Shown: one piece after another, positions 39,943 through 48,130 of the stretch | Position numbering within the stretch: the stretch's first letter is position 1 | How the letters are laid out: every line of letters begins with the position of its first letter | IMG/VR virus record: IMGVR_UViG_3300050011_000393 | Span: 32,668 to 96,667 of that record | Origin: a virus | DNA: 64,000 nt | Reading direction: 5' to 3' (one strand) | Translations under genes and position numbers: made by a program | Notes under the pieces: model-generated | What the model was told of the DNA's origin: nothing | The model's database searches: none | The model's input: only the letters and a program-made list of their open reading frames with translations

Positions 39943-40029
39943 ATGGATATATGGGTTGAGACAGGACTGGCGATGTGCTGCGCAGTCTGGTTGCTCTGGA
40001 TGGCATACGATATTGATAGGAGGCTGTGA
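39943..40029 (+). CDS. Tiny membrane protein (28 aa), copy-2 cassette
   Basis: VETGLAMCCAVWLLWMAYDI, one short span. Same placement relative to the repeated leader as the gene at 38966. Its stop overlaps the endonuclease VII-like ATG. Confidence 0.5.
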   Translation: MDIWVETGLAMCCAVWLLWMAYDIDRRL

Positions 40030-40382
40030 TGAGCCAGGCTAAGTGTTTGCATGAACCGCGTGTGATGGTGCCTAATGGCGGTAAACGGAAAGATGGAACG
40101 CCTATCTTGCAGTGTCGCCAGTGCGTTCGGGCGTCACACAATAGGTCTAGTCGCAGGAAGCAAGGGTATGATGAGAAGTTTGCACAGCAGGAAGGTCAAT
40201 GCGCGTTTTGTGATGAACCTTTGGCGGACGATAACACGACGCATCGGGAGCACAACCATGCGACAGGGAAAGAGCGTGGCCTGGTTCATGCGCGATGCAA
40301 CCAAATGATTAGCGGCATCGAGGATGCTATGGACCTAATCGGCCTGGAGCGCGTGGTGCGGTGGATGACCGAAGACAGGTAA
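40029..40382 (+). CDS. Endonuclease VII-like HNH nuclease
   Basis: 117 residues. C-x2-C near residue 29; CAFCDEPL near 59 and REHNHATGKERGLVHARCNQMISG, the conserved ββα-metal segment of recombination endonuclease VII. T4 endonuclease VII resolves branched DNA before packaging; shorter relatives are also homing nucleases. Placed in a tiny-gene array, so either use is possible. Confidence 0.8.
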   Translation: MSQAKCLHEPRVMVPNGGKRKDGTPILQCRQCVRASHNRSSRRKQGYDEKFAQQEGQCAFCDEPLADDNTTHREHNHATGKERGLVHARCNQMISGIEDAMDLIGLERVVRWMTEDR

Positions 40383-41050
40383 ATATTACATAGCGTGTGA
40401 TGGAGTGTAGTGCCGCATTTTGTGCGCCGTTTGCGATTCCATTTATCATATTCGTATCCGTAAAACCATATTGTGTATGGATTTCCATATTTGTGGTCAA
40501 AATGCCACACTCCGAGTCGGCGAATGGCGACATTTGGGAATGTCAGGGAGCGGCGACAACAGGCATCCAGCAGCGTCTGATAATATATGAATGCTAAATA
40601 CCTTTGTTATGTAGATGTTTGTTCGGAATCACTATTTTGTCATACCCTGCGTGTGTGGGCTAAGTGCCGTGTTATCATGAGCGACGCCCTGGTCAGCCCA
40701 TGCTTCTGAAGTTCGCTCTATAGGAAACCCCATAAGCCTAATCGAATCAACGATTGGCCATGCACGTGTTGTGGACCTGAGCGTGCAAGGGTAGCACGTT
40801 GATGGCCAAAGAGTGGCCAGGAAATTGCAGGGGACCCTTTGGATTCTCATTTTGAGATTCAAAAACCCCAGCCCGCCCGCCCGCCCAGCTGAGCTTGACT
40901 ACACACCACACAAGTGTTCGCTTAATGTTTGTTACAACCTCCTCATTATTTCCTTGACAAGTTCCGCACGCATCTGGTAATCTGCTGTTGCGTTTCAAAA
41001 CCCCAGACGGGGACCTTATAAGGCCGTAAAGGCCTCAGGAGCGTAACAAC
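40383..41050 (+). other. 668-base region without a supported gene
   Basis: The first part (40400-40515) has imperfect inverted repeats, GGAGTG...CATTTT with AAAATGCCACACTCC, and AT-rich runs. A sigma70-like promoter TTGACA (40954-40959), 18 bases, TAATCT (40978-40983) drives the gene at 41051. A (CCCG)3-type run lies near 40872-40886. An ORF at 40397 lacks a ribosome site. It may hold an origin or a structured RNA; neither is shown. Confidence 0.45.
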
Positions 41051-41716
41051 ATGGCCAGACTCAAAGTTGGACAGGTCTGGCAAGATGGATATCGGCCTGG
41101 TCTGCGGCCGCGCCTGTTTCAGATTACGGCTATGCCCGCCGTCTTGCTTGCGCGCCAAGTAACGTGCCGTATCCTGAAGGAAGGAGAATCTCGGAGTGCC
41201 GAGGTTCATAAGGCAGGCCGCACGGTGTTCTTATCGCAAGAGTATTTCAATGGCCCGAAACAGCGGTATGAACTCGTGGCAGAGTCGGATTATTATGTGA
41301 CTGACTGGACGTCCTGGCGTTACATGACATATACGTCGAAGCCGCCCTCCGCCACCGTCAACCTTTCGATCTACGATGAATTCTTTCTGTGGATCGACCG
41401 CGCGGATTTGAACTGGCGCGGATACTCTACCGCAAGGATTTCCAAGATGCTGAAAGCCTTTGAGGCTGGACGGAACTCTACGCCCTCCGTGAAGACCGCC
41501 GCACCCGCACCTGTAGAGACGCCGCTGCCGCGAGTCGGGGACCATTATCGCGGCAAATACTCCCACCGACAGGTACAAGTTGCGGCGGTCTCGAACTTCG
41601 ACGTAGGCACCGTACAGGTTCGGTCGCTGGCCGACTGGGATCGTCTAACCTCTTACTCTCTCGCGGAATTCAGGACGTTGTATGAGCCCCTAGCCTCCGG
41701 ACAGGAGAAGGCCTAA
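41051..41716 (+). CDS. Hypothetical protein (221 aa)
   Basis: Basic N-terminus with KVGQVWQDG, beta-rich, Pro/Ala linker at residues 135-160, and a C-terminal domain starting LPRVGDHYRG. Two SH3-like pieces (VGQVW...; VGDHY...) are possible. First gene after the 668-base gap. Unknown family. Confidence 0.55.
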   Translation: MARLKVGQVWQDGYRPGLRPRLFQITAMPAVLLARQVTCRILKEGESRSAEVHKAGRTVFLSQEYFNGPKQRYELVAESDYYVTDWTSWRYMTYTSKPPSATVNLSIYDEFFLWIDRADLNWRGYSTARISKMLKAFEAGRNSTPSVKTAAPAPVETPLPRVGDHYRGKYSHRQVQVAAVSNFDVGTVQVRSLADWDRLTSYSLAEFRTLYEPLASGQEKA

Positions 41717-41883
41717 TGTATATTTTTCCTGGTCGGATTATCCAACTGGCGCGATGGACTGTAACTCCACACGGGCATTTGCTGCGTGACGGCAAGCCTG
41801 TTGCGGACATCAGGTACAAGGCGGCCAAGGAGCAGATTCAATTCGTGCTGGAGGCCCTGAACGCCGCCGAGGAGAAGCGATGA
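41716..41883 (+). CDS. Small hypothetical protein (55 aa)
   Basis: ATG overlaps the TAA at 41714-41716. MYIFPGRIIQLARWTVTPHGHLLRDG, strand-rich, then helix. Overlaps the next gene by 4. Unknown. Confidence 0.5.
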   Translation: MYIFPGRIIQLARWTVTPHGHLLRDGKPVADIRYKAAKEQIQFVLEALNAAEEKR

Positions 41884-42077
41884 GCACACAGACATGCACG
41901 GAGCACCCGACAGAGGATTCACTACGTCGCCGCCACGCGCGCTGCATCCGGAGAATCATTCTCAAGCATCTCGGCGGCTTTACTTTCACCGAACCGGACG
42001 GGTTGCCGTTTGATACCGACCACGCCCAGACCAGCACCCGCTCCGAACGTCGCCGGAAGAAACTAGGGCGTGCGTAA
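41880..42077 (+). CDS. Small basic protein (65 aa)
   Basis: Arg/His-rich (EDSLRRRHARCIRRIILKHL), very basic C-terminus (RSERRRKKLGR). May bind nucleic acid. ATGA-type coupling. Confidence 0.5.
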   Translation: MSTQTCTEHPTEDSLRRRHARCIRRIILKHLGGFTFTEPDGLPFDTDHAQTSTRSERRRKKLGRA

Positions 42078-42229
42078 TGTACGAGCGCATTCTTCTTTCG
42101 GTCGACCTAGTAGGCGCTATTGCTGTGATGGTCGAGGCGGCTTATTACCGTAATCAATTTGTCTCCGGTTGCGGATGCATTTTGGCCTTGACAGCCTTGT
42201 GGTTGTTTAGTAGGATTCTCAAAGATTAA
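42077..42229 (+). CDS. Small membrane protein (50 aa)
   Basis: Two spans: ILLSVDLVGAIAVMVEAAYY and GCGCILALTALWLFSRIL. Shares a base with the upstream stop. Unknown. Confidence 0.5.
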   Translation: MYERILLSVDLVGAIAVMVEAAYYRNQFVSGCGCILALTALWLFSRILKD

Positions 42230-42238
42230 GGAGGCACC

Positions 42239-42436
42239 ATGAGCAAGGAAAGTAATCTCAGCGCATCAGTGGCGGAACTCGAAACGGCGTTCAATCGCAC
42301 TGCCGAAGCGCGCGGCAAACTGCAGATCTCGATTGTCGCGGCCATGGATCAAGCGGCCGTTCTCGACAAGGCCATGGCAGGCTATCGCCGCGCCGTAGAT
42401 ATCCTGACCGCAGAAGTTCACGCGGAGGCCGTATGA
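42239..42436 (+). CDS. Small coiled-coil protein (65 aa)
   Basis: Starts behind AAGGAGG; helical over nearly its whole length (SVAELETAFNRTAEARGKLQ...). Unknown. Confidence 0.5.
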   Translation: MSKESNLSASVAELETAFNRTAEARGKLQISIVAAMDQAAVLDKAMAGYRRAVDILTAEVHAEAV

Positions 42437-42615
42437 TCTTAGAGCGCGCGGTCTACCGGGATGAAACCGCACGATGGTACAAGAACGGGGAAGAATTCAA
42501 AACCCCGGGCGTCACCGCCACCAGTTATCCGGAAGCCTTCGAATTGTTGTACGGACATTCCCCCTTCATGCCGCCGTCCGTACGCGCCCCGCACAGAGAT
42601 ACGGTGCTGGCGTGA
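42433..42615 (+). CDS. Hypothetical protein (60 aa)
   Basis: ATGA overlap. AVYRDETARWYKNGEEFKTPG, strand-turn-strand, Pro-rich end. Coupled to the next gene by GTGA. Confidence 0.5.
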   Translation: MILERAVYRDETARWYKNGEEFKTPGVTATSYPEAFELLYGHSPFMPPSVRAPHRDTVLA

Positions 42616-42926
42616 GCGAGACCTTCTGGACCTTACTGCGCGACCAGGCGCACTGGGAGTTTGAAATTTTTCTGATGCTGCTGTTCGACGGCATCATCGC
42701 GGGAGTGTGCTGGCCTTTTCTTCGCAAGCACTGGGGTCATCATATTGCCCGAGATCACGCCGCCGCCGCGGTGTATGATTGGTCGATGTCTCCTGCAGCC
42801 ATAGCGGCAAGTCATTTGAAGAATCCTCCCGACCCATGCTTTAGTTGCGCTGGTTCGACCGTGCTGCTAGACAATTCGGTAGTAATCTGCAAGGAGTGTG
42901 GGCACGTTACAGTGCCGTCGAAATAG
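42612..42926 (+). CDS. Membrane protein with zinc ribbon
   Basis: 104 residues from GTG 42612. Span EIFLMLLFDGIIAGVCWPFL near 18-38; C-terminal CFSCAGSTVLLDNSVVICKECG is a two-knuckle zinc ribbon. Last gene before late promoter copy 8. A perfect 7-bp inverted repeat TTCAACA/TGTTGAA follows at 42948-42963. Confidence 0.55.
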   Translation: MSETFWTLLRDQAHWEFEIFLMLLFDGIIAGVCWPFLRKHWGHHIARDHAAAAVYDWSMSPAAIAASHLKNPPDPCFSCAGSTVLLDNSVVICKECGHVTVPSK

Positions 42927-43023
42927 ACTTTCAGTAAATGGCGTGTTTTCAACATTTGTTGAAATAGGGTGAAAACCCGCAAAAAACATGTGACAACCCC
43001 AGAGACTTTGAACTGACATCTCA

Positions 43024-43054
43024 TTACAGAAACTGACTTATCAAATCATAAGTA
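43024..43054 (+). promoter_or_regulatory. Putative late promoter, copy 8, extended type
   Basis: TTACAGAAACTGACT 43024-43038 then CATAAGTA 43047-43054, GACT 43035-43038. Starts the 43.1-45.9 kb group containing the protease. Confidence 0.8.
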
Positions 43055-43090
43055 GAGCGGACTTCTGACGAGGTCTTCTGGAGCAAGCAA

Positions 43091-43570
43091 GTGAGCGCAT
43101 TTACTTTTGAAATCCGAGATATGCTGTCGTCATTAGGCGCGTATTTGTTTGGCTCCGAACAGCCGACGAGAGCCGAGGCTCGACTCCAAGAGCTCTCGAA
43201 AGAGTATGATGTTAAACTGCGCGGATGTGGAGACCATGCTTTTAGTTCTCTCTCTCCTGTTTCGGACGCCCTAGCTGCCGCGCACGCCGAAATCAAGCAA
43301 CTCAAATTTCTCCTGGCTTCCGCGCCGATGATTGACGCCCCGACCCTACTGGATGCGCGGGACCGATTCAAAACCTTGCAATCGAGGTTTGCTTATATCC
43401 ACCCTAAAACGATGGCTCGATACGATTTCCTTTGGAACAAGCCCGTGAACGGCGTGGTGATGTGCCCAGGCTCGCCAACCAAATGGGTTGTGCTTTCCGC
43501 CATGCCGCAAGGCCGCGTGATTTATTCTCCGCTGCCGATTCCGGGGATTGAAAAGATTTTAGCGTCATGA
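43091..43570 (+). CDS. Hypothetical protein (159 aa)
   Basis: GTG start at 43091 with GGAGCAAG upstream. Helix-rich N-terminus, coiled coil at 70-90 (AAHAEIKQLKFLLAS), C-terminal beta domain with VVMCPGSPTKWVVLSAMP. Unknown family. Confidence 0.55.
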   Translation: MSAFTFEIRDMLSSLGAYLFGSEQPTRAEARLQELSKEYDVKLRGCGDHAFSSLSPVSDALAAAHAEIKQLKFLLASAPMIDAPTLLDARDRFKTLQSRFAYIHPKTMARYDFLWNKPVNGVVMCPGSPTKWVVLSAMPQGRVIYSPLPIPGIEKILAS

Positions 43571-43749
43571 GATGGTTCGGAAATCTGAGTGTCACGTCTT
43601 GCGGCGTTGAAGTGCCGACACTCGAAACATTTGAATTGGACGGGCGGTATCTGTATCCCGAGAAACAGCTTTTTATTGAATCAATGGATTTGTGGTTGCG
43701 ATATTTGGAGGCAGACCCGTGCGGAAACAAAAAATGCTCGTGCCAGTGA
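43567..43749 (+). CDS. Hypothetical protein (60 aa)
   Basis: ATGA overlap with the gene upstream. Strand-rich, with a Cys-x-Cys-like end (CGNKKCSCQ). Unknown. Confidence 0.5.
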   Translation: MRWFGNLSVTSCGVEVPTLETFELDGRYLYPEKQLFIESMDLWLRYLEADPCGNKKCSCQ

Positions 43750-43892
43750 ACGGTAAGTTGTATGAAATCACAGAGCATGCAGGATATTTGAAGGCGCAAT
43801 TGAACGGATACTTCGGTTGGACGTCGGTCTGGGCGGATACCTTGAAGATTTTGACGCGGCGCATTCAGCAAGTACGGAGTGGCGGACAATGA
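43719..43892 (+). CDS. Small hypothetical protein (57 aa)
   Basis: I use GTG 43719, 7 bases after GGAGG, inside the end of the previous gene; the longer ORF from 43692 lacks a site. KMLVPVNGKLYEITEHAGYLKAQLNG, then helix. Unknown. Confidence 0.5.
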   Translation: MRKQKMLVPVNGKLYEITEHAGYLKAQLNGYFGWTSVWADTLKILTRRIQQVRSGGQ

Positions 43893-44122
43893 AAATTAAT
43901 CAGTACGGAGCCGTAATCCTGACGCAGCGCGACATTAAAGTTGAAGGTTGGCTCGTCGAGCGTGAACTCACGGACCCGCCCGAGTCTGAGGCAACCCACG
44001 AACAGCTCTTGCTTGAAGTGGTGATCCCTTGGGCGCAGAAGAAATTGAACGCGGCCATTCTGCAGAACCTGCAACGTATCTCGAAAGAAATTAAAGAAGC
44101 AAAAAACCCGACGGCGAATTAA
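43889..44122 (+). CDS. Hypothetical protein (77 aa)
   Basis: From ATG 43889, 4-base overlap. Strand start, acidic loop (TDPPESEATHEQ), helix (VIPWAQKKLNAAILQNLQRI). The longer frame from 43817 is not needed. Unknown. Confidence 0.5.
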   Translation: MKINQYGAVILTQRDIKVEGWLVERELTDPPESEATHEQLLLEVVIPWAQKKLNAAILQNLQRISKEIKEAKNPTAN

Positions 44123-44406
44123 TGCGATATCAAATTCGACTAAACCCTAAAGCGTTTAACCCACTCACGCTGCAAGTGATTGCTAAGCGGCTTTGGGAAG
44201 TTGAGCAGGTCGGGAACCGCGACAGTGAGCCTGTGATCTGGCATTGCGCGGATGTGCGCATCGACGACCAGCACGTCCGAGAATTATTTCAGATGCCGAA
44301 ACCAGGCGAGCCGCCTTGGCAGATAGAACGCTACGGGACTTGCGCTCGCGGGCAAGATGACGCAATAGTGATTGTGACAGGGCCAGCAGATGCTTCAGGA
44401 AATTGA
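44122..44406 (+). CDS. Hypothetical protein (94 aa)
   Basis: Shares one base with the upstream stop. Alpha/beta with IWHCADVRIDDQHVRELFQMP. Unknown. Confidence 0.5.
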   Translation: MRYQIRLNPKAFNPLTLQVIAKRLWEVEQVGNRDSEPVIWHCADVRIDDQHVRELFQMPKPGEPPWQIERYGTCARGQDDAIVIVTGPADASGN

Positions 44407-44418
44407 GGACTAAGATTA

Positions 44419-44634
44419 ATGAGTGTGAAATCAGTTCTTGACAAATTCATGAACGACATGCATGTGCCGATTGCGCTGGTGGTGTTCACAGCCACGAGCG
44501 TTTTTCATTTTTATTCTGGTAAGGATTTGGGCTCGCAATACGTCTCTAGCTTGTACGCGTTCTACGGATTCCTGGCAGGTCACTTTGGCCTGTCGCAGAA
44601 GTGGCCTGATAAACCCCAAGGAGATCAGTCATGA
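44419..44634 (+). CDS. Small membrane protein, holin-like
   Basis: 71 residues. Two spans (VPIALVVFTATSVFHFYSG; SSLYAFYGFLAGHFG), polar ends. Directly precedes, with a 4-base overlap, the secreted protease. Could be a holin; not provable. Confidence 0.5.
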   Translation: MSVKSVLDKFMNDMHVPIALVVFTATSVFHFYSGKDLGSQYVSSLYAFYGFLAGHFGLSQKWPDKPQGDQS

Positions 44635-45338
44635 AAAAGTTTCTCGCCCTGCTAGTGATGTTCGTTTTGATTACCCTCCCGCTTGCCGCGATGCAGCCCC
44701 CGCGCGGATTTGCTGGAAAGCTATGGGCGAGCACTTTGGCGTTGTACGGCAGCAGCAAAACCCAAACTCATTTTCTTTGCACGGCGGAACCCATCGCCAA
44801 AATCGACGGCGGGTACATACTACTCACTGCAGGCCATTGCGTCCAGCTTACCCCTGCAGGATTGCAGTTCTCGGTCGCTGAAGAAATTGGCGGAGCGCGC
44901 AGCCCTGTCACGCTAGTGAAAGCTGTGCTGAGCGACAAACTGGATTTTGCGATTTTCGATTTGAAGACTACGAAGACATATTCGGTTTTTGAAATCGGAG
45001 ACGCGAAAGACCTATACGTCGGAGAGGAAACCATCAATCCGAATTTTGCGCTTGGGCTCGGGAAGCAGTTAAGCCTCGGCACTGTGTCGTCTCTGCCGCT
45101 GACTTCTTCCGAAGACTGCACGGACGATTGTATCGGAAACTTCTTGGTCCAACAATATGCTGGACCTGGCGCGTCAGGGTCTGCTATCTTGTCCGCGAAG
45201 ACTCATAAGGTGCTCGGTATTCTGGTTTATGAGTTCGGCCAAGGCCAGGTAGGCTTTGCAGTAGAGCCCATCTCTTTGCTGGCTGTCTTTGGCGTCACTC
45301 CGAACCAGCCGCATCCTGTCGACGAAGAGGAAAAGTAA
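44631..45338 (+). CDS. Exported trypsin-like serine protease
   Basis: 235 residues. Signal peptide 1-20 (FLALLVMFVLITLPLAA). Catalytic triad in order: His69 in LTAGHC, Asp105 in KLDFAIFDL, Ser182 in GPGASGSAI. Cysteines at 50 and 70 flank the His and could form a disulfide, as could 163 and 167. The fold fits a chymotrypsin-like endopeptidase working in the periplasm or outside the cell. Substrates are unknown. It lies behind late promoter copy 8 and a small membrane gene, so it may serve lysis or alter the host envelope. Confidence 0.8.
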   Translation: MKKFLALLVMFVLITLPLAAMQPPRGFAGKLWASTLALYGSSKTQTHFLCTAEPIAKIDGGYILLTAGHCVQLTPAGLQFSVAEEIGGARSPVTLVKAVLSDKLDFAIFDLKTTKTYSVFEIGDAKDLYVGEETINPNFALGLGKQLSLGTVSSLPLTSSEDCTDDCIGNFLVQQYAGPGASGSAILSAKTHKVLGILVYEFGQGQVGFAVEPISLLAVFGVTPNQPHPVDEEEK

Positions 45339-45638
45339 ATGACCTTCTTGGATAAGAACCAAACCATGGATGCTCCGAAAGGTTTCACCTTTAAGGACGT
45401 CCGCGCAGAAGGTTCATACCTGCGAGTAGAGTACTGGCGCAGGTTTGTCGATGGCGATGATATCGCAGTCATCTACCTGAACGACATGGGTAGAGAAGTC
45501 GGCCGAGTGATCAATACGATTTATTTAGAGCCAGCACCACCTGAGCCTCCCGAACCAGTCAGTCGCAGATTTCGGTTTTACAACGGATTTTTAATTGCCC
45601 TTCAGGGCTTACAGGAGATGTTAAAATGTCTGAGATAA
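45339..45638 (+). CDS. Hypothetical protein (99 aa)
   Basis: Starts right after the protease stop. Beta-rich first 60 residues (FTFKDVRAEGSYLRVEYWRRF), Pro-rich linker, amphipathic C-terminus with FYNGFLIALQGLQEML. Overlaps the next gene by 13 bases. Confidence 0.5.
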   Translation: MTFLDKNQTMDAPKGFTFKDVRAEGSYLRVEYWRRFVDGDDIAVIYLNDMGREVGRVINTIYLEPAPPEPPEPVSRRFRFYNGFLIALQGLQEMLKCLR

Positions 45639-45922
45639 TCTTGAGCCAGAAAATGTTGCGGACCTGCGAAGCCTGCGGGGCCTCGAAGGAATGGGAATTG
45701 GTTGCTGCGAAAGAGGCCGACATTCTCGAAATGCAAGAATGGTATTTGGTCACACGCGCTGTGGTGATCGACCGTCAGTTTACGAAGATCTCTGCGAATG
45801 CATGCTCGCTGGCCTGCGTCCCTGCAGCGGCCGTGAAACTTGCTCTTCCGATGGCAGCAGAAGAACCTGCAGACGACATCGATATGGAGTCGCTGCGCGC
45901 TGCTAATATTCAACCGAATTAA
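45626..45922 (+). CDS. Zinc-ribbon-like protein (98 aa)
   Basis: CEACGA near residue 14 and CSLAC near 60 give two C-x2/3-C knuckles; acidic C-terminal tail. Unknown function. Confidence 0.55.
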   Translation: MSEIILSQKMLRTCEACGASKEWELVAAKEADILEMQEWYLVTRAVVIDRQFTKISANACSLACVPAAAVKLALPMAAEEPADDIDMESLRAANIQPN

Positions 45923-45924
45923 AA

Positions 45925-45954
45925 TTAGCATTTTATGTTTATGGGTGATATAAT
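45925..45954 (+). promoter_or_regulatory. sigma70-like promoter of a GIY-YIG gene, leaderless type
   Basis: TTAGCA 45925-45930, 18 bases, TATAAT 45949-45954, only 5 bases to ATG 45960. Confidence 0.55.
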
Positions 45955-45959
45955 TTCTT

Positions 45960-46535
45960 ATGCGTTTTTACTCTTATTTGTGGCTTCGAGAAGACGGGTC
46001 CCCATACTATGCGGGAAAAGGCTCAGGTAATAGGGCGTACAAAAGTCATAGACATCGCGGGCTTTGTCCACCAAAAAATCGAGATTTGATTCTTGTGTTT
46101 TTTCATGAATCGGAAGATGAGGCTTTTGGCTCTGAGAGAGCGTTCATTCGCTGGTTCGGCCGCAAAGACTTGGGTATGGGGTGTCTTATAAATCACACGG
46201 ACGGCGGAGATCAACCGCCGAGCGCGAAAGGCCGAAAACGGTCTGCAGCGTTTATTCAAAAAATGAGAGATCGAACTCCAACCATCCCCACGCCCGCAAG
46301 TAGAGAGAAGAATCGGATTGCGCATTTAGGACGAAAGCACACCCAAGAATCAAAAAAGAAACAGTCAGAGAAAATGATGGGGCGGTTGAAATCGGAGGAG
46401 ACCAAAGCAAAAATGTCTTTGGCCCAGATAGGAAATTCTAAATTTAAGGGGCGACATCATACCGCCGAGACCAAGGCTAAAATGTCAGCCATTCGATTTG
46501 AGCGTTACGGAAAAGGAGCGATATGTCGAAATTAG
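45960..46535 (+). CDS. GIY-YIG homing endonuclease (sister of 62081)
   Basis: 191 residues. GIY-YIG variant YSYLWLREDGSPYYAGKGSG (residues 4-23), then AFIRWFGRKDLGMGCL with the catalytic-domain Arg and acidic residues. C-terminal NUMOD3-like motifs (GRLKSEETKAKMSLAQIG; GRHHTAETKAKMSA). The last 13 bases overlap the chaperonin start. Very similar in its first 85 residues to the gene at 62081, so the two are sister mobile elements inserted at different places. Confidence 0.85.
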   Translation: MRFYSYLWLREDGSPYYAGKGSGNRAYKSHRHRGLCPPKNRDLILVFFHESEDEAFGSERAFIRWFGRKDLGMGCLINHTDGGDQPPSAKGRKRSAAFIQKMRDRTPTIPTPASREKNRIAHLGRKHTQESKKKQSEKMMGRLKSEETKAKMSLAQIGNSKFKGRHHTAETKAKMSAIRFERYGKGAICRN

Positions 46536-48130
46536 TAAAACATGGAGCAGAGGCCCGCGAGGCTATTTTAAAGGGGGTCGATTTTATAGCCGACGTAGTT
46601 GCTCTGACTGAAGGACCTCGCGGAAGAAATATTATTATGGGACAACGCGCTTTAGGCCAATCACCTCGCATAACTAAAGATGGAGTAAGCGTTGCGAATT
46701 ATGTTGACCCCTCAGATTCCACGGAGCAGATGGGCGCGGATTTAATTCGAGAAGCGTGTCAGAAAACGGATAACTCTGTTGGGGATGGGACTACCTGCAC
46801 CGCCGTTCTTGCTCGCGCTATGGTACACGCAGGGTTTGATCTGATTGATAAGGGCGCTAACCCTATGGCGATAGAGCGCGGGATTCATAAGGCGACCGAT
46901 GTCGTCATTTCTCGTATTCAAAAAATGGCTGTTGAAATCACACCAGAGAAAGTTTTTCATGTCGCAACAGTCTCGGCTCATGGCGACACCGAAATTGGTC
47001 GCTTAGTCGCAGACGCAGTTCAGAAGGCAGGGAAAGACGGAGTAGTGACGGCGGAACCCTCCTCAACCTCCGCAACTTATGTGGAGACCGTTGCAGGACT
47101 GGAGCTCGAAAAATCTAATTTGGTCTCCCCCGCCTTTATCACACACCCTGAAACTATGTCTGCGGAGCTTTCGAATTGCCATATTCTTCTCTGGGAAGGC
47201 GTGATTGCCACTGCGAAGTCCGTCGTGCCGATATTGAAACAACTCAAGGATTTGCAAGACTCTGGCGCTGGCGGCGCGCTGCTAATTATTGCGGGCGGGT
47301 ATGAGGCCGAAGCCTTGTCTTGTATCATCAACAACAAGATCAGCCTCAAGCTGCCTTTGATAGCGGTCAGGATGGAAGCCTACGGAGACCGCCGCAAGGA
47401 GGTCATGCGGGACATCGCGGCATTGACTGGCGGCAAGGCGTTTACAGAAGACCTAGGGCTGAAAATCGATAACGTGAAGTTCGCGGAACTCGGCCAGGCG
47501 CGCAAGGTCGTCACCACCATGGCGAAGACCCAGATCCTCGGCGGCAAGGGCAAGCAGGATGAGGTTGCGGGGCGCGTGGCGCACATTCAAACCCTGATTG
47601 AGTCTGTCTCACCAGCCGAACGCAGTCCGTTGCGTCAGAGGCTCGCTGCGCTGCTGGGTGGCATCACTGTGATCAAGGTCGGGGGCGTAACCGTCACCGA
47701 AATGGAAGAGAAGAAAGACCGCGTCGTGGACGCGCTCTCGGCCGCCAAGGCTGCAGTGGAGTCTGGCATCGTTCCTGGCGGCGGCACTGCGCTCCTGCAT
47801 GCAGCGAAAGTTCTTGATGAGCTGGCGGTTCCTGAAGCCGAAGTTGCGGGTGTGCAGGTAGTGCATACCGCGTGCCATGCAGTTACCAAACAAATTGCAG
47901 CCAATGCAGGTCTCGACGGCGAACTGATTATTGCTCAATTATTTTTATCGCCCGGGGAGCAAGGCTATAACGCCTTCACGGACAAGTTTGAAGACCTCGT
48001 CGAGTCAGGCATCATCGACCCCCTGAAGGTCGTGGTCGAGTCCTTGAAAAACGCTTCGGCGGTCTCATGCTCGATTCTTACCATGGGTGCGACGATCAGC
48101 GAAATCAGACAGGAGAAATCGAATGGCTAA
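46523..48130 (+). CDS. groEL: Phage chaperonin GroEL (60 kDa-type)
   Basis: 535 residues, against about 548 for the E. coli protein. ATP-site motifs are intact: TEGPRGRN near 29-36, TKDGVSV with Asp53, GDGTT near 87-91, the DALSAAKAA stretch with a candidate catalytic Asp near residue 400, and GIVPGGGTALL near 415. The apical segment is present but divergent. The GGM tail is missing; it ends ...REQEKSNG-like. Should form a folding ring, probably with the GroES-like protein at 48531. ATG follows AAAGGAGCG inside the homing endonuclease end. Between host acquisition and capsid use, the second is more likely since terminase follows. Confidence 0.93.
   Translation: MSKLVKHGAEAREAILKGVDFIADVVALTEGPRGRNIIMGQRALGQSPRITKDGVSVANYVDPSDSTEQMGADLIREACQKTDNSVGDGTTCTAVLARAMVHAGFDLIDKGANPMAIERGIHKATDVVISRIQKMAVEITPEKVFHVATVSAHGDTEIGRLVADAVQKAGKDGVVTAEPSSTSATYVETVAGLELEKSNLVSPAFITHPETMSAELSNCHILLWEGVIATAKSVVPILKQLKDLQDSGAGGALLIIAGGYEAEALSCIINNKISLKLPLIAVRMEAYGDRRKEVMRDIAALTGGKAFTEDLGLKIDNVKFAELGQARKVVTTMAKTQILGGKGKQDEVAGRVAHIQTLIESVSPAERSPLRQRLAALLGGITVIKVGGVTVTEMEEKKDRVVDALSAAKAAVESGIVPGGGTALLHAAKVLDELAVPEAEVAGVQVVHTACHAVTKQIAANAGLDGELIIAQLFLSPGEQGYNAFTDKFEDLVESGIIDPLKVVVESLKNASAVSCSILTMGATISEIRQEKSNG

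Noticed and set aside
40400-40515. Miniature inverted-repeat transposon
   Set aside because: The repeats are imperfect and no target-site duplication was seen; kept only as an unexplained region.
40397-40597. ORF of 66 residues inside the 668-base gap
   Set aside because: No ribosome site, odd composition after a hydrophobic start, and it overlaps inverted repeats; not supported as a gene.
40872-40886. (CCCG)n run
   Set aside because: Only about three units; low information and no flanking structure.
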